From: Vesta saturnalis
Lineage: Eukaryota > Arthropoda > Insecta > Coleoptera > Lampyridae
Length of the DNA stretch: 64,000 nucleotides
Direction of reading: 5' to 3'
Assembly (NCBI GenBank): GCA_036346205.1
Contig: JARFJB010000408.1
Coordinates: forward strand, 1,863,501 to 1,927,500
The notes under the pieces are model-generated. The model searched no databases. It worked only from the letters and a program-made list of their open reading frames with translations, and was not told the origin of the DNA. The stretch's first letter is position 1; the number at the start of each line of letters is the position of its first letter. The position numbers and the translations under genes were made by a program. This document shows, piece after piece, positions 1 to 10,207 of this stretch.

Positions 1-1
1 A

Positions 2-412
2 AAGCGTACTCCCAAACCAATTTCATTTAACAAAGCGGTACTTCTAGCGCGACGTCGTGTTGGTGGTAAACTTCGATCATCTTTACGATCTACAATACAC
101 CAAGCCTTAAGCGTTCTAAAACACAAAAAATCATGTCACCCAAGAGCAGAATATTACCTTTACCAAAACGAGGGGTTCATACCTCTTATTCCCCTATTTG
201 CAGCATTAGGAGCCTTAGGTTCGTTAGGTGGCGGTGCAGCTGCAGTTGCAAAAGCGGTTACCGACGCAAAAGCTGCGACAAAAACGTTAGAAGAAACCAA
301 ACGACACAATCAAGCAATGGAAGCAGCAACCGTTGGAAAAGGTTTATATCTAAAACCATATAAACGAGGTTTGGGCATATATTTACAACCGTATTCAAAA
401 AACTCCCACTGA
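2..412 (+). CDS. Polinton-like minor virion protein, C-terminal part (5' end outside window)
   Basis: The frame is open from the first bases of the window to a TGA at 410-412, giving 136 visible codons with no start, so the gene begins upstream. Visible residues 1-45 are rich in Arg and Lys. Residues 56-82 form a hydrophobic Gly/Ala stretch beginning EGFIPLIPLFAALG, of the kind that inserts into or lyses membranes. An Ala/Lys helix follows, and the C-terminus carries two related short motifs, GLYLKPY and GIYLQPY. A basic N-terminus, a Gly-rich hydrophobic helix and a C-terminal tail just before an adenain-like protease match the small virion proteins of Polinton/Maverick elements that resemble adenovirus pVI or pX. 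The function is inferred from composition and gene order. This is one of few unbroken frames in the element. Confidence 0.6.
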   Translation, partial: KRTPKPISFNKAVLLARRRVGGKLRSSLRSTIHQALSVLKHKKSCHPRAEYYLYQNEGFIPLIPLFAALGALGSLGGGAAAVAKAVTDAKAATKTLEETKRHNQAMEAATVGKGLYLKPYKRGLGIYLQPYSKNSH

Positions 413-783
413 AGCTACCACGCCACGCCTTAAGTAATGTTGAGCTATCAAAATTTGTGGAGCAATTAAAGATTCCCTACTTTAGAGGGATATATATGCG
501 AGATAAGCTACCTACACGAATCCATAGGAATGAATGTGGTATCGTGAATCTGGATAATCAAGCTAATCAGGGAACACACTGGACAGCATATATTAAGCGT
601 AATAGACATATAACATATTTTGATAGTATAGGACATATTAAACCACCCTTCGAATTAGTCCACTATTTTAAAAGTGATGGTAGCAGAAACACAATTGATT
701 ATAACTTTACTAAGGTTCAAGAGTTCAATACATACAACTGTGGTCATCTAGTCTTACGATTTTTATACGACTACTCGTTCTGA
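409..783 (+). CDS. Adenain-like cysteine protease of the Polinton-like element
   Basis: This is a virion maturation protease of the adenovirus type, which cleaves capsid precursors. The catalytic His is visible in GTHW (577-579), an acidic residue follows in YFDSIG, and the nucleophile Cys lies in TYNCGH (739-741). The total of about 124 codons is the usual size of the Polinton enzyme. No ATG opens the frame. Family-like sequence begins at codon 409-411, a CTG that overlaps the upstream TGA stop (410-412) exactly as ATGA would, so I place the start there. It is either a mutated ATG or a near-cognate start. The frame itself is open further upstream, so the start is uncertain, but the enzyme identity is strong. 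Confidence 0.8.
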   Translation: MKLPRHALSNVELSKFVEQLKIPYFRGIYMRDKLPTRIHRNECGIVNLDNQANQGTHWTAYIKRNRHITYFDSIGHIKPPFELVHYFKSDGSRNTIDYNFTKVQEFNTYNCGHLVLRFLYDYSF

Positions 784-809
784 TTGTCAGTAGTTGTTAC
801 GTGATCGTG

Positions 810-1492
810 ATGTCGTACACATTTACCTTCACCGGTAAAAGCAGTATCCTGCAAGCCACATTTAATCCACCGATTTTTCTTGATAATGAGTCGGAATATG
901 TAATGGGGTTAACTAGTTTTGAATCGTTCAATACTATACAAAACGTTACTTCAAAGAACAACATGCTCATATTTGGAAGAGATAAAATTACAATACCGCC
1001 AGGAACATACGAAATCGCAGATGTGAATAAATATATTAATGACTCAGTGAAAGACGATAAGGTATATTGATTTACGAGCAAATAATAATACTATGAAAGC
1101 AACCATGAAAGCAACCCATAACATTAGTTTCAATGTGGATCCATTCGATAGGGCCTATGCTAGGCTTTAATAAAACTGCTGTTTACCAAGCTAAAAAGTG
1201 TACACCTCTGAGAACCCTATTAACATCATCAAAATTAACTCATTAATTATCGAGTGCAACATAACAAGTGGTAGTTTTAAAAATGGTGAGTCATCACACA
1301 TAATTCATCAATTCTTTCCCAGTGTACCAGCGGGATATAAAATAATCGAATCACCTCAACATGTTATCTTTACCTATAAATACATCTACCATTTCAACAA
1401 TAACACTTAAAATAGTAGACCAAGACGGAGATCTCGTCAATTTTAACGGAGAAGTCATAACGATAGGACTACATTTAAAGAAAATATGGTGA
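810..1492 (+). pseudogene. Putative minor capsid (penton-like) protein of the Polinton-like element, frameshifted
   Basis: An ATG at 810 lies 27 nt after the protease stop. The first frame runs to 1070 and contains features such as FNPPIFLDNES and MGLTSFESFN. Similar-looking sequence continues in another frame, is open again from about 1198 (ENPINIIKINSLIIECNI), and shifts once more near 1400 to end with TGA at 1490-1492. With at least three shifts the gene would encode roughly 220 residues. Short beta-rich segments and a position between protease and capsid genes suggest the single-jelly-roll minor capsid protein of Polintons. That role is an inference from size and order, not from a diagnostic motif. 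The last codons overlap the next small ORF (ATGGTGA). Confidence 0.5.
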
Positions 1493-1647
1493 CGCGGTAT
1501 AATACATGTGCATGTAACCAGTGCAAAACAAACTATAAAAGAGTGAAGTGTGGAAAGGGTACAGTCAGTAAGCGTTCAGCGACCAAAGCGTTGACAGCGC
1601 AGAACAAAGCATTCTTGGAGAGTCTTGGGTTTACAGTACTACAATGA
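1486..1647 (+). CDS. 53-residue basic Cys-rich ORF between capsid genes
   Basis: This ATG-to-TGA ORF has 53 sense codons and is undamaged, although both neighbours are broken. The N-terminal third has a Cys cluster (CACNQC, then another Cys about 10 residues later) among many Lys and Arg residues, which could bind zinc or nucleic acid. The C-terminal half is Ala/Lys-rich and probably helical. Its ATG overlaps the stop of the upstream gene (ATGGTGA, 1486-1492) and its TGA overlaps the ATG of the downstream capsid-like gene (ATGA, 1644-1647). This double overlap is the best argument that it is a real gene. I do not recognise the family, and a role in DNA condensation or virion assembly would be a guess. 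Confidence 0.5.
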   Translation: MVTRYNTCACNQCKTNYKRVKCGKGTVSKRSATKALTAQNKAFLESLGFTVLQ

Positions 1648-2838
1648 GTGTATTAAACGTTAATGAAAAAGTTGTTGTTGATAATGCTATCGTTAATTCC
1701 GAACTGCACACCCATCAACCATATACTACGAGATTTGGAAACAATGATGAAATCAGGATACCCATTCAGGAAGACATGTGCACTCTACCATCAGAAAGTT
1801 ATGTTTATGTAGAGGAAGATTATTGCGACAGGATGGCACTGTCTCCAATACCGCAAGGTTCGTTAATAATGGTATCGCATTTTTATTCAGTGAAATTAGA
1901 TATGAGATGAATGGAATAGTGGTAGATTCCGTAACTAAGGTGGGGTTAACGTCGACAATGAAAGGGTTAGTATCATTGACACCCAATGATCTTGCCCGCC
2001 ATCAAAATGCCGGTTGGTTTCCTACATCAAACAGCACACTAACAAATGAGCAAGGGTATTTTAATGTCTGTGTACCTTTGCGAATGCTGCTTGGCTTGCT
2101 GAAGATTATAATAAAGTGATTTTGAACATTAGACAAGAACTTGTATTAATTCGTAGTAATATTGATACCGATGCAGTAATTTCAACTGTGGACGAAGCAT
2201 TAAAAGTTAACATAGATAAGATTTATTGGAAAGTTCCACACATCGTTCCAGCATTAGCGGAGGAATTAGCGTTAACGAAATACATTGATAAAAATGTGAA
2301 TACTCCACTAGCATTTAGAAGTTGGGAAACCCACATATATCCCGCTATACCAACAACAGATAAGCATACATGGGCAATCAAAACATCGACTAGTATTGAA
2401 ACACCGAGATACATTATTATAGGGTTTCAAACTGGACGAGAAAATAATGTTATGCACGATGCGAGTAAATTCGATAAATGTGCACTAAGAATATTCGGGT
2501 ATTCCTCAACACCGACCGTTACCCGTATGATAATTTAAATGTTAATTATGATAACAATTGCTTTGCCACGCTGTATGAAATGTTTGCTAAATTCCAAATG
2601 TCATATTATCAAAGAGATGGACAACCATTACTCACACCTATTCAATTTACGACGCTGCACCACTGATGGTGGTCGACTGCTCAAATCAAAAGAAGTATTG
2701 CACTCGAAAGCAGTAGTTCTTCGTGTAGAGTTTGAAACATCGGCCAACATACCCGCTAATACGACCGCATACTGTGTTATACTCCATGATCGTTTAGTTA
2801 CATACAACGCGTTAACCAAAGCAGTACGACAGTTGTAA
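1644..2838 (+). pseudogene. Double-jelly-roll major capsid-like gene of the Polinton-like element, frameshifted
   Basis: This is the longest gene of the virion block, about 400 codons from ATG 1644 to TAA 2836-2838. It is readable only across successive frames, approximately 1644-1815, 1816-2090, 2092-2480, 2485-2666 and 2668-2838, so at least four frameshifts are present. Recognisable pieces include TRFGNNDEIRIPI, SLTPNDLARHQNAGW, a FRSWETHIYP segment, and a TTAYCVILHDR tail near the C-terminus. Size, beta-rich character and position after the protease fit a double-jelly-roll capsid protein of Polinton-type elements. It is shorter than the roughly 600-residue capsid protein of classical Polintons, so it may belong to a compact sublineage. 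The capsid role is inferred; the breakage is directly visible. Confidence 0.55.
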
Positions 2839-2842
2839 TACA

Positions 2843-3250
2843 ATGTCCGTCATAATCGATGTACAAGGGTTCAAAATATCAAAAGCGTTTATACCAAAAG
2901 AACTCGCCATTTATAATGGGAAACAAATTGCCCATTTTGTTTTAAATCACCGTATCCCTGGCATACGTTGGATGCAGAGAGTCGTCGTCAAGCTACTTGG
3001 TTAATGCAAAACCAGCACTGTATTAAATGGGAAGAAGGGTATACACCACCACACCACTTTCGAAGAATACTCGAGAGATTGATTCAGCCAACAGATACTG
3101 TCTATGTCAAGGGCAGAGAGAAAGCAGATTACATCAGAAAATTTGTGACCCAGCCTGTTATTGAACTTGAGGAAAGTCCACCTCTTCCTGCTATGCAACC
3201 CGTTTGTTACTTTCATTGTAAATCATTATGCCACTGTGCTTTGGCTTATA
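2843..3250 (+). pseudogene. Small exonuclease-like (RNase H fold) gene, frameshifted and missing its end
   Basis: An ATG at 2843, four bases after the capsid-like stop, opens a frame with an acidic start (IIDVQGF) followed by PKELAI. A shift near 2938 moves the reading to the frame containing PWHTLDAESR, WEEGYTP and VYVKGREKADYI, ending with a Cys/His-rich stretch near 3200-3235. An early acidic strand, a KGxEK-like middle motif and a late His/Cys block recall DEDDh-type 3'-5' exonucleases or other RNase H-fold proteins, but the canonical acidic residues are not all visible. The frame then runs into the (TA)n array with no natural stop, so the C-terminus appears overwritten by repeat expansion. 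The identification is tentative. Confidence 0.4.
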
Positions 3251-3252
3251 TC

Positions 3253-3255
<3 letters not shown>

Positions 3256-3333
<78 letters not shown>
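3256..3333. repeat. (TA)n microsatellite
   Basis: An uninterrupted dinucleotide array of about 78 bp. It separates the + strand virion genes from the convergent polymerase gene. Length is likely polymorphic and hard to assemble. Confidence 0.97.
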
Positions 3334-3336
<3 letters not shown>

Positions 3337-6300
3337 GCAATAAGTCTTGTACATATTTTTAATAAAAAATAGTAAAATAGTCATTTTCGTTTTTTTTTTT
3401 TTTATATCACACAGTATTTGTATAGTATATATTCTCTTAATAACGAATTAGTACATAATATTAATATATGTTAAACAACTAAAGGAATAATACAAATTAT
3501 TATTAATATTAGTTTCATTATGGAGAGACTATAGGAAAGAAACTAGCAAGTGTCAGTACCCAAACTATTCTTCTTCCGGTTAATATAAATTCATTTGCTT
3601 AGCAACCTGTAATAGTTCGCTCAACGGATCAGCATTCTCCAATTCCGGTATTCGCCAATGTCCCCACGCCAATGTGGAACACGTATCACGTAGTCGATAT
3701 CGTTTGTCATCCTGGGACCTAAAGGCAATTTTGTTTAACATTTCGGTATATATATCATGTAAGGTTGATCGAAACACAAGCATTTTACACATTACTGTTT
3801 TATCAGACCCCTCCGCGACCGCTTTGTAGTCTACTTCCGTCAACACTTTCTGAATTACAACTTTCTTAACACCTTTCGCTTTCTTAACAACTTCATTATC
3901 AGCAAGCTTCAGACAGTATGACTTCGATCCAGCACCATAAAATAATGAATGCTTTCCTGCGTACTCATCTTTCATTCGTCCAACGACGGAAGCAGTCGTG
4001 GGAATACCATGCAACTCATTATGATAGTTGGAAGTATCATATTCGTCTAAATTATTTCGCATGTGTGCATACATATCATCAGTTACTATCTCAACAATCA
4101 AAGAATCCGTGTCAGTATAGAGCAACGTGACATTCTTGCCATAATGAGCTCGTAAGATATCATAAAAAAACCGATACATTATAATTTTGGAAAGATCTAA
4201 AATACTGAATCCGACATAGACGGGTTTGTCGTACGTAACTACCTGTTTCGACAATTCCGCCGCAAACAATTTATCAGTGAATTGAATAAAATTTTTAAAT
4301 TGCGGTTTTGCAACGTATCGCGCTAGACCTACCCGACGACCGTTATTTTCCCAATGTGTTAACAGTTTAATAACTCTTCGTTTATCGACATTTTCCATTG
4401 TTTTACCAAACACGCCATTATTCATGATTTTATAGAAATCCTTTTCAAACTTGTTTTGTGCTGTGTTGCGGAGAGCTGTATTAAGGTCTACGTATGGTAT
4501 TAGCCACGGACTCTGACGAAATCGTAAAACCCTATGAATACGAGTAACAATTAAGCCATGCTCTATACATTGTTTTAAATAGCGGTAATGTATAACATAG
4601 TTGGTCTTATCACACAGGTTCGGGATTAACTTCTCCTCCTGGGAATGTGGTGCGCAGATCATTTCAGGACAAAACGGATAATCGTTGTGTTCGTCATGCA
4701 GATGGTGGGGATAATGTATATCAACCTCCAGTACAAATCCAACATCGGCGTCATCATCAATCTTTACTACGTCAAAGTGTTCTATTTCCTCTTGAGGTAA
4801 CCACATAAACCCATCGTGAGGCAGGTATTGCTTCATACTCCAGCCGTATAAATTCGTGGCATCTAAATATTGTAAAAACACTTTCGGTTGTTTAGGATCA
4901 TAGTTTGGAACAAACTCGTTATTAGCGATGCTTCTCCGCTTGATACAAGTACTTACTCCACCTCGAATACCTTGTTTAAAAAGTGATACATATCCATATC
5001 CGTCAGTAATTCTAGCTCTACTTTCGTACATTTCAACATGGCATCCCACGCCAATCCAGGTAAAGTGACATACTGTGCAGGTTCTAACCCATACACACCC
5101 ATACATAATCTCCTAAAGTTTTCAAACACGTCAGCCAATAACAACACATCTGATTTTAAATAAATATCAGCATAATCACCTAGTGTATTACACTTAAAGT
5201 GATCCCATACCAGTAGAACGCGACAGTATTCGTCATCGGAAATATTTGCATCGCGCATTTTATCGTAGAATTTGTCATATGATGGCACCGTGATGTCGTT
5301 CAACTTACTAAAGCTGTCTACGTACGCATAAGGAAACTACCTTTATTTCTCACTAAGTTGAAGTCGCTATCATTACTAAAATATTTCCGTACCTCCATAC
5401 ATTGATCATCTGATAAATTCTGGGATAGAGTATCTAAGGATGCAGCCATGAATCTGCAACTATCGACGAACCGTAAATTAATGTATTTCTTTTCCCTGAT
5501 ACCATGACTGTTTACATATTCATCAACAAAAATATGCTTACCAAACGTTATATATTTTTCACTGTTAACCGGAAGTACGGTAATTTCTTCCGTTTCACTC
5601 GCTAACTGTTTAATGAACAGGTGAACATCATAACCACTGAGATTATGTAGAAAAACGGGAAGAAATGTAGGTACCTGATAGTTTAAGTTACACGTCGAAT
5701 GTGCTGCACCACGATACTTACCAGTAACGTGACAGTGATCTCGTACTTTCGGATTTGTCGGATCGTCCGTAAAGTGCTTACCGCATATGTAACAACATAC
5801 ACTGCATTCATACGTAACCTGCTGTTCATCCGTTAATGGCGTCATTGGGACAATAGCTTTGAAATGTTCATTATATATCCGTTTTACATCACTTTCCAGT
5901 CGTCTTATAAATATCTCCCCTGCATTGCTCCCTCTATACAGCTCTAACTTAGACCACGCATCGTTTACACTACACTTAATGTAATAACTAAACGAGTATG
6001 GTTCGTGTTTACACGTTTTTATCGTGAACGGTTTTTGGGGATCTGGTTCAGCCGTATCTACCGGTACTAAGAGCGCTTCAAAATCAGCATATATTACGAA
6101 TGGTAGAACCATTTGTTTCTGATAGTTCCGAAAAGCGAGTATATTTTCCGCGTAGAATTCCCCGGTTATGTCTTTTTTTTGTTTCACGCCCGGTAATTTT
6201 GTATATATAAAGTTACAGTCGTGTGACACGTGTCGGGTTAATTGCTCCTCGGATCTAAAGTAATACAAGCATGCATCACAAAAATACATTGCTCCGTTCC

Positions 6301-6794
6301 GCCGAGTTATTTGGTTGCTAAGTAAACGAGAAAAATTTTTTATCCATAAAAATGCTGATTATCTGTTTGGTTACTGACTAATAATAATAAATTAACATGG
6401 ACTGCCTGTTTGGCTTTGGTGTAGTATAGAGGCCCCACTACCTCCGTGACACGTTGACCATCACGATAGGTATCGTCTAACCCATAAACATTAATGGAAA
6501 TGTTGTTATTGCTCTCAAACGTTGAAATATTCGTCAGCTTAACAGGAACTGTACACCAGTCCAGTTGAATAACGTCTGGAAATCAGGGTAAGAAGATGTG
6601 CGTTGTGGTATCCCGTTGGTGTCACTAGTGCCGATACAACAGCCCATGCAAAGCAACAATTATCATTATTTTTACATTGACTATGGCGTGTTTATGTGTG
6701 ATTTCGGCGGGGACAGCCATATAGGAAGAACCCGTGGTGGGAGCAAATTTAAGCAGGTTTACCTCTATATACACGAATTGCACCAGGGACCACC

Positions 6795-6839
6795 CTAAAA
6801 CAGTTGTTAATACTCGATTACACCACGACTCACACTTAC
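6795..6839 (-). other. Predicted spliceosomal intron 2 of the pPolB gene (45 nt)
   Basis: The donor GTAAGTG and acceptor TTTTAG bound 45 nt with no length effect on frame. Removing it deletes a 15-residue stretch that sits in the middle of an otherwise family-like segment (DSG on one side, WSL on the other). At 45 nt it is near the lower limit for insect introns. Confidence 0.6.
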
Positions 6840-7619
6840 CAGAATCTTTATGTTGAAATTCTGATTGTTTTGCATCCAATATTTCACTTATTTTTGGAAA
6901 TACTCTTCTAACACCGTCCCTACACTGAGAATATCATACTTAGTCTGAAACGATTTCAGTTCTGTGCTTTCCCTACTGTTCAAAAGTATAAACCAAACAA
7001 GCTCAACGTTACATTTAATGAGAAGTGTTTCTGCAACTGATTTTGTACTACCTTCAATACATTCCCTTTCACGTCTGCCATAAAGGTGAACACATCAGTA
7101 TGCATATTGCATGGAGACAATCGGTACGACACAATGCGTTGTTTAAACGCATTTCGGATCACTTCGACCCCAGTATCGACAAGGAAACATACATTTGCTT
7201 TATGCCTATTGCTTCTGAGGTGTCCTTGGAATGCATACCTAGGTACATCCATTGAACAATCTGTGCAGTGCACACTCTCACCATTGTTTTTTGGTTCTAC
7301 CGGTTCATCGTGTTGGTCAGCCTTCCGCTTCCTTGAGTTGCTCAACCCTGATGGTCCGGGTTTCGCATTATCCTTCACAGAGTTTACCCCAGATGGTCCT
7401 GCTTGCGCAAAGGAATCAGTAACATGTCTATGTACTGCTTTATTATCGTCGGAAGTGCTTCCTTGCACCACAGTGCTCCCTGTGGTTTGGTTTTGCAACG
7501 AAACCTCCTGCATGCCAGATGGTAAAGTAGATACTGACATCCAGCATGCTGTTTTTGATGTCTCAGTAAAGAATCCTTTCGGGAAAATTTCTTGAGACAT
7601 TCACATTGGAACATTTTTG

Positions 7620-7729
7620 CTGCAACAAAGAAAGAATAATAACTACATGCTGAAGTGTAGGTTGATGTAAATAAGGGTGCTGGATAGGACGGGTAGCCGG
7701 GATAGATGCAATACGAAACTAACACTTAC
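7620..7729 (-). other. Predicted spliceosomal intron 1 of the pPolB gene (110 nt)
   Basis: The donor GTAAGTG lies directly after a five-codon first exon (ATG at 7745). The acceptor TTGCAG at 7625-7620 follows a T-rich tract. Joining the exons keeps the frame into the C2H2 finger. The ATG at 7614, just inside exon 2, is an alternative start if the intron is not used. Confidence 0.6.
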
Positions 7730-7745
7730 TATTCTTTGAAGACAT

Positions 7746-9040
7746 GATGTAACACCGCTTGAAAACTTTACTTGGTGGTTCATAAAGACGGACTAACACT
7801 GTAGTGGAACCGCTCCGTCTTAAATACAAAATTTTAAGTGTTGGGTGGGGGGAAAGTGTAATGAGGGGCAGAAGTGGTGAAACCGGACAGTTGCGTGCGC
7901 AACTGCCTGAAGCCAAATCTTACCATGTAGTAGTTACATATTACCAAGGGGGTTAACAGGAATCCGTTTTGAACTGTAGTAAATATTTTAATTGTTGCAA
8001 TGCATGTTTCAAATATTGTTAATTATAAAATGTACTTCATCATTATTTCTCAAATGTTTGTACAATATCGATGTACTTATATTACTAAAACTTTATGAAC
8101 TAATTAATAAAGTTAAATATTGTCATTTTTTTTTTTTAAGTTACACTTTAAAATTTTTAAAATTGCATAAAATTCGTTATGCCAATTACCATATGAACGA
8201 TTTTGTTTATTATGATGATAATATTTTCCAAGTGTTAGTCTAATTGCTATATTTTTTGCATTCAGTTCGTTATTGACCATTTTATTGTAATGTGTTAGCT
8301 TTGGTTTCGTTTTAGTTTAAAAAAGTGGAATTATATACTACAAATCGGAATGACAGCACCATCTGTTGCTAAATACGTTGATACAAACGAATGAAGAAAT
8401 CTATGAACAGATGGTAGCGACGTACGTTTAGGAAATTTAAAACCACATGAATGTTACCCCCGACTTTACACGCGGGATTATGTAAAGCACATAGTTGCAA
8501 AACAAGATTTGGTTTCAATGCTAGGTGTGTCATTGTTGCAATATATAAACACCTCGTGTTTACTTACATATAATTGTAATTTTCCTGCTTACTGGCAAAT
8601 CAATAAAACACTTCTCTACAGAATAATAAAACTACTTTATTTCCCAAACGGAAATAAAATAATACAAATGCCTAAATAAGGACAGCATCTACCTTTCAAA
8701 CAAATACGATAGCTGTATTCCTTCATAATAAAAAGAACAAATATATCAAGATCATAAGAAAATGTATAATTATAACCTTTGTAACAGTTCTATTTAACAC
8801 CGTTTAAGTAAAAGATACTTCCATACAGAGAAAATTGTTATGAATAATATATATATTGAAAAACCAGTTTATGTAGAATTGTTACATACTTGCAAAAAGT
8901 CGTCTGATATCATCTGTGTAGAAGCAGGTTCATTCACGAGTTTTGCATTCTACCCTTGTTTAATGTATATAAACAAGGATTCTACTAACATAAGAAAAAA
9001 ATATCTACCGGTATTCATTGTTATAATCTGCTTATTAGCA
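7746..9040. other. AT-rich stretch without a recognisable gene
   Basis: I see no coding region here; ORFs up to 83 codons are low-complexity and start in homopolymer-rich DNA. The right terminus and inverted repeat of the Polinton-like element should lie nearby but cannot be seen without the other end. A short inverted repeat CATCTGTT / AACAGATG lies at 8360-8367 and 8406-8413. Confidence 0.5.
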
Positions 9041-9800
9041 TACTTGATTTGTATACGAGTATAATTATAATCTCTTTTAACTTATTTTCAATATGTAAAA
9101 AAATTGTCAATTTATATCTAAATCCTTTGTTTAAATAGAAATTACAAAAATTTCAATAATTACACTGAACTTATTTGACTAAATCCTTTGTTTAAATGTA
9201 AATTAAAAAAATTGAGAACATCATTTTACAAGTTTTTATATAAAAACCGGATTAATTTATATATTCTATATACGTACTCTACCTATAAAGAAAAAGAATA
9301 CAGTTAACAAACTGGTCTTTATTACTAATACATAATTTACATACGCAGCATACTTGATTTGTATACGAGTATAATTATAATCTCTTTTAACTTATTTTAA
9401 ATATGTAAAAATTGTCAATTTATATCTAAATCCTTTGTTTAAATAGAAATTACAAAATTTCAATAATTACACTGAACTTATTTGACTAAATCCTTTGTTT
9501 AAATGTAAATTAAAAAATTGAGAACATCATTTTACAAGTTTTTATATAAAAACCGGATTAATTTATATATTCTATATACGTACTCTACCTATAAAGAAAA
9601 AGAATACAGTTAACAAACTGGTCTTTATTACTAATACATAATTTACATACGCAGCATACTTGATTTGTATACGAGTATAATTATAATCTCTTTTAACTTA
9701 TTTTAAATATGTAAAAAAATTGTCAATTTATATCTAAATCCTTTGTTTAAATAGAAATTACAAAAATTTGAATATCATTTGCAAGTTTTGATATAAAACG
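9041..9800. repeat. Tandem repeat, about 306-310 bp unit, 2.4 copies
   Basis: The start motif TACTTGATTTGTATACGAG recurs at 9041, 9351 and 9657. The first two units match nearly base for base over their full length; the third is cut short by an internal deletion after about 120 bp. Inside each unit the phrase AAATCCTTTGTTTAAAT occurs twice, so there is a second level of repetition. No coding potential. It looks like a short satellite or a tandemly duplicated element tail. Confidence 0.9.
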
Positions 9801-10207
9801 TTCATGTAAATAAATGCATCATCATGCCTATTTTAACTAACTAATAAGTATTTAAAACTTGTTTACGAATGCAATTTACATCTTAATTTCCTACTTACAT
9901 TTTGCAGTATAATTAGTTAAATAAATTGGTATTGATTTGCAATTCCTAGTAAAATCAACTAATAAGTAGTAATTGTTATTTCTACTGCAATATTTCCATG
10001 TTACAATGTATCTAAAGGTCAACTGTCTAGACTAAAACCATCGCAATACGGGTTATATTCGCTAAAAAAAAGTTGTATGTTACTTTGTAACATGCATAAT
10101 TATATATGCATTGAATTTGGGTTACTTTTTAACCAATAGGAGCGCAGATTCCCGCTTTCAAGGTATCTTCAGGATATATAAGCGTTGCTTAAACCGCATT
10201 TTTCATT
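9801..10207. other. AT-rich spacer with TATA-like motif
   Basis: No gene is visible. A TATA-like ATATATAAG lies at about 10174-10182, roughly 30 bp upstream of the first hairpin repeat unit. A short palindromic patch (TGTTAC..GTAACA and TGCATAATTATATATGCA) lies near 10078-10110. Confidence 0.4.

Larger units (their letters stand above)
3580..7745 (-). pseudogene. Protein-primed family B DNA polymerase (pPolB) of the Polinton-like element, with introns
   Basis: This is the replication polymerase of the element, read on the minus strand from ATG 7745-7743. The N-terminal part has a C2H2 finger (about 7614-7540), a Ser/Pro-rich linker with a basic cluster (RKRK), and a second Cys2-His2-like motif (about 7270-7195). 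After 6290 come a CxxC finger, exonuclease motif YADFEA (about 6090), a CxxC..HCH cluster (about 5790), HNLSGYD (about 5640), palm motif A YLDATNLYG (about 4865), motif B NNGVFGKT (about 4410), motif C YTDTDS (about 4110) and KGVKK. Two introns (7729-7620 and 6839-6795) fit exactly. Frameshifts are visible near 7560, 6900, 6680, 5310 and 4990 and a stop lies near 6340, so it is dead. The gene converges with the virion genes and spans about 1,350 codons, normal for Polintons. Confidence 0.9.

Noticed and set aside
1753..1986. Minus-strand ORF opposite the capsid-like gene (also 797-1081, 2223-2414, 2628-2843, 3001-3216)
   Set aside because: Shadows of the + strand virion genes.
8360..8413. Short inverted repeat CATCTGTT / AACAGATG
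   Set aside because: Eight base pairs around 38 nt is expected by chance in this much sequence; no element boundary is evident.
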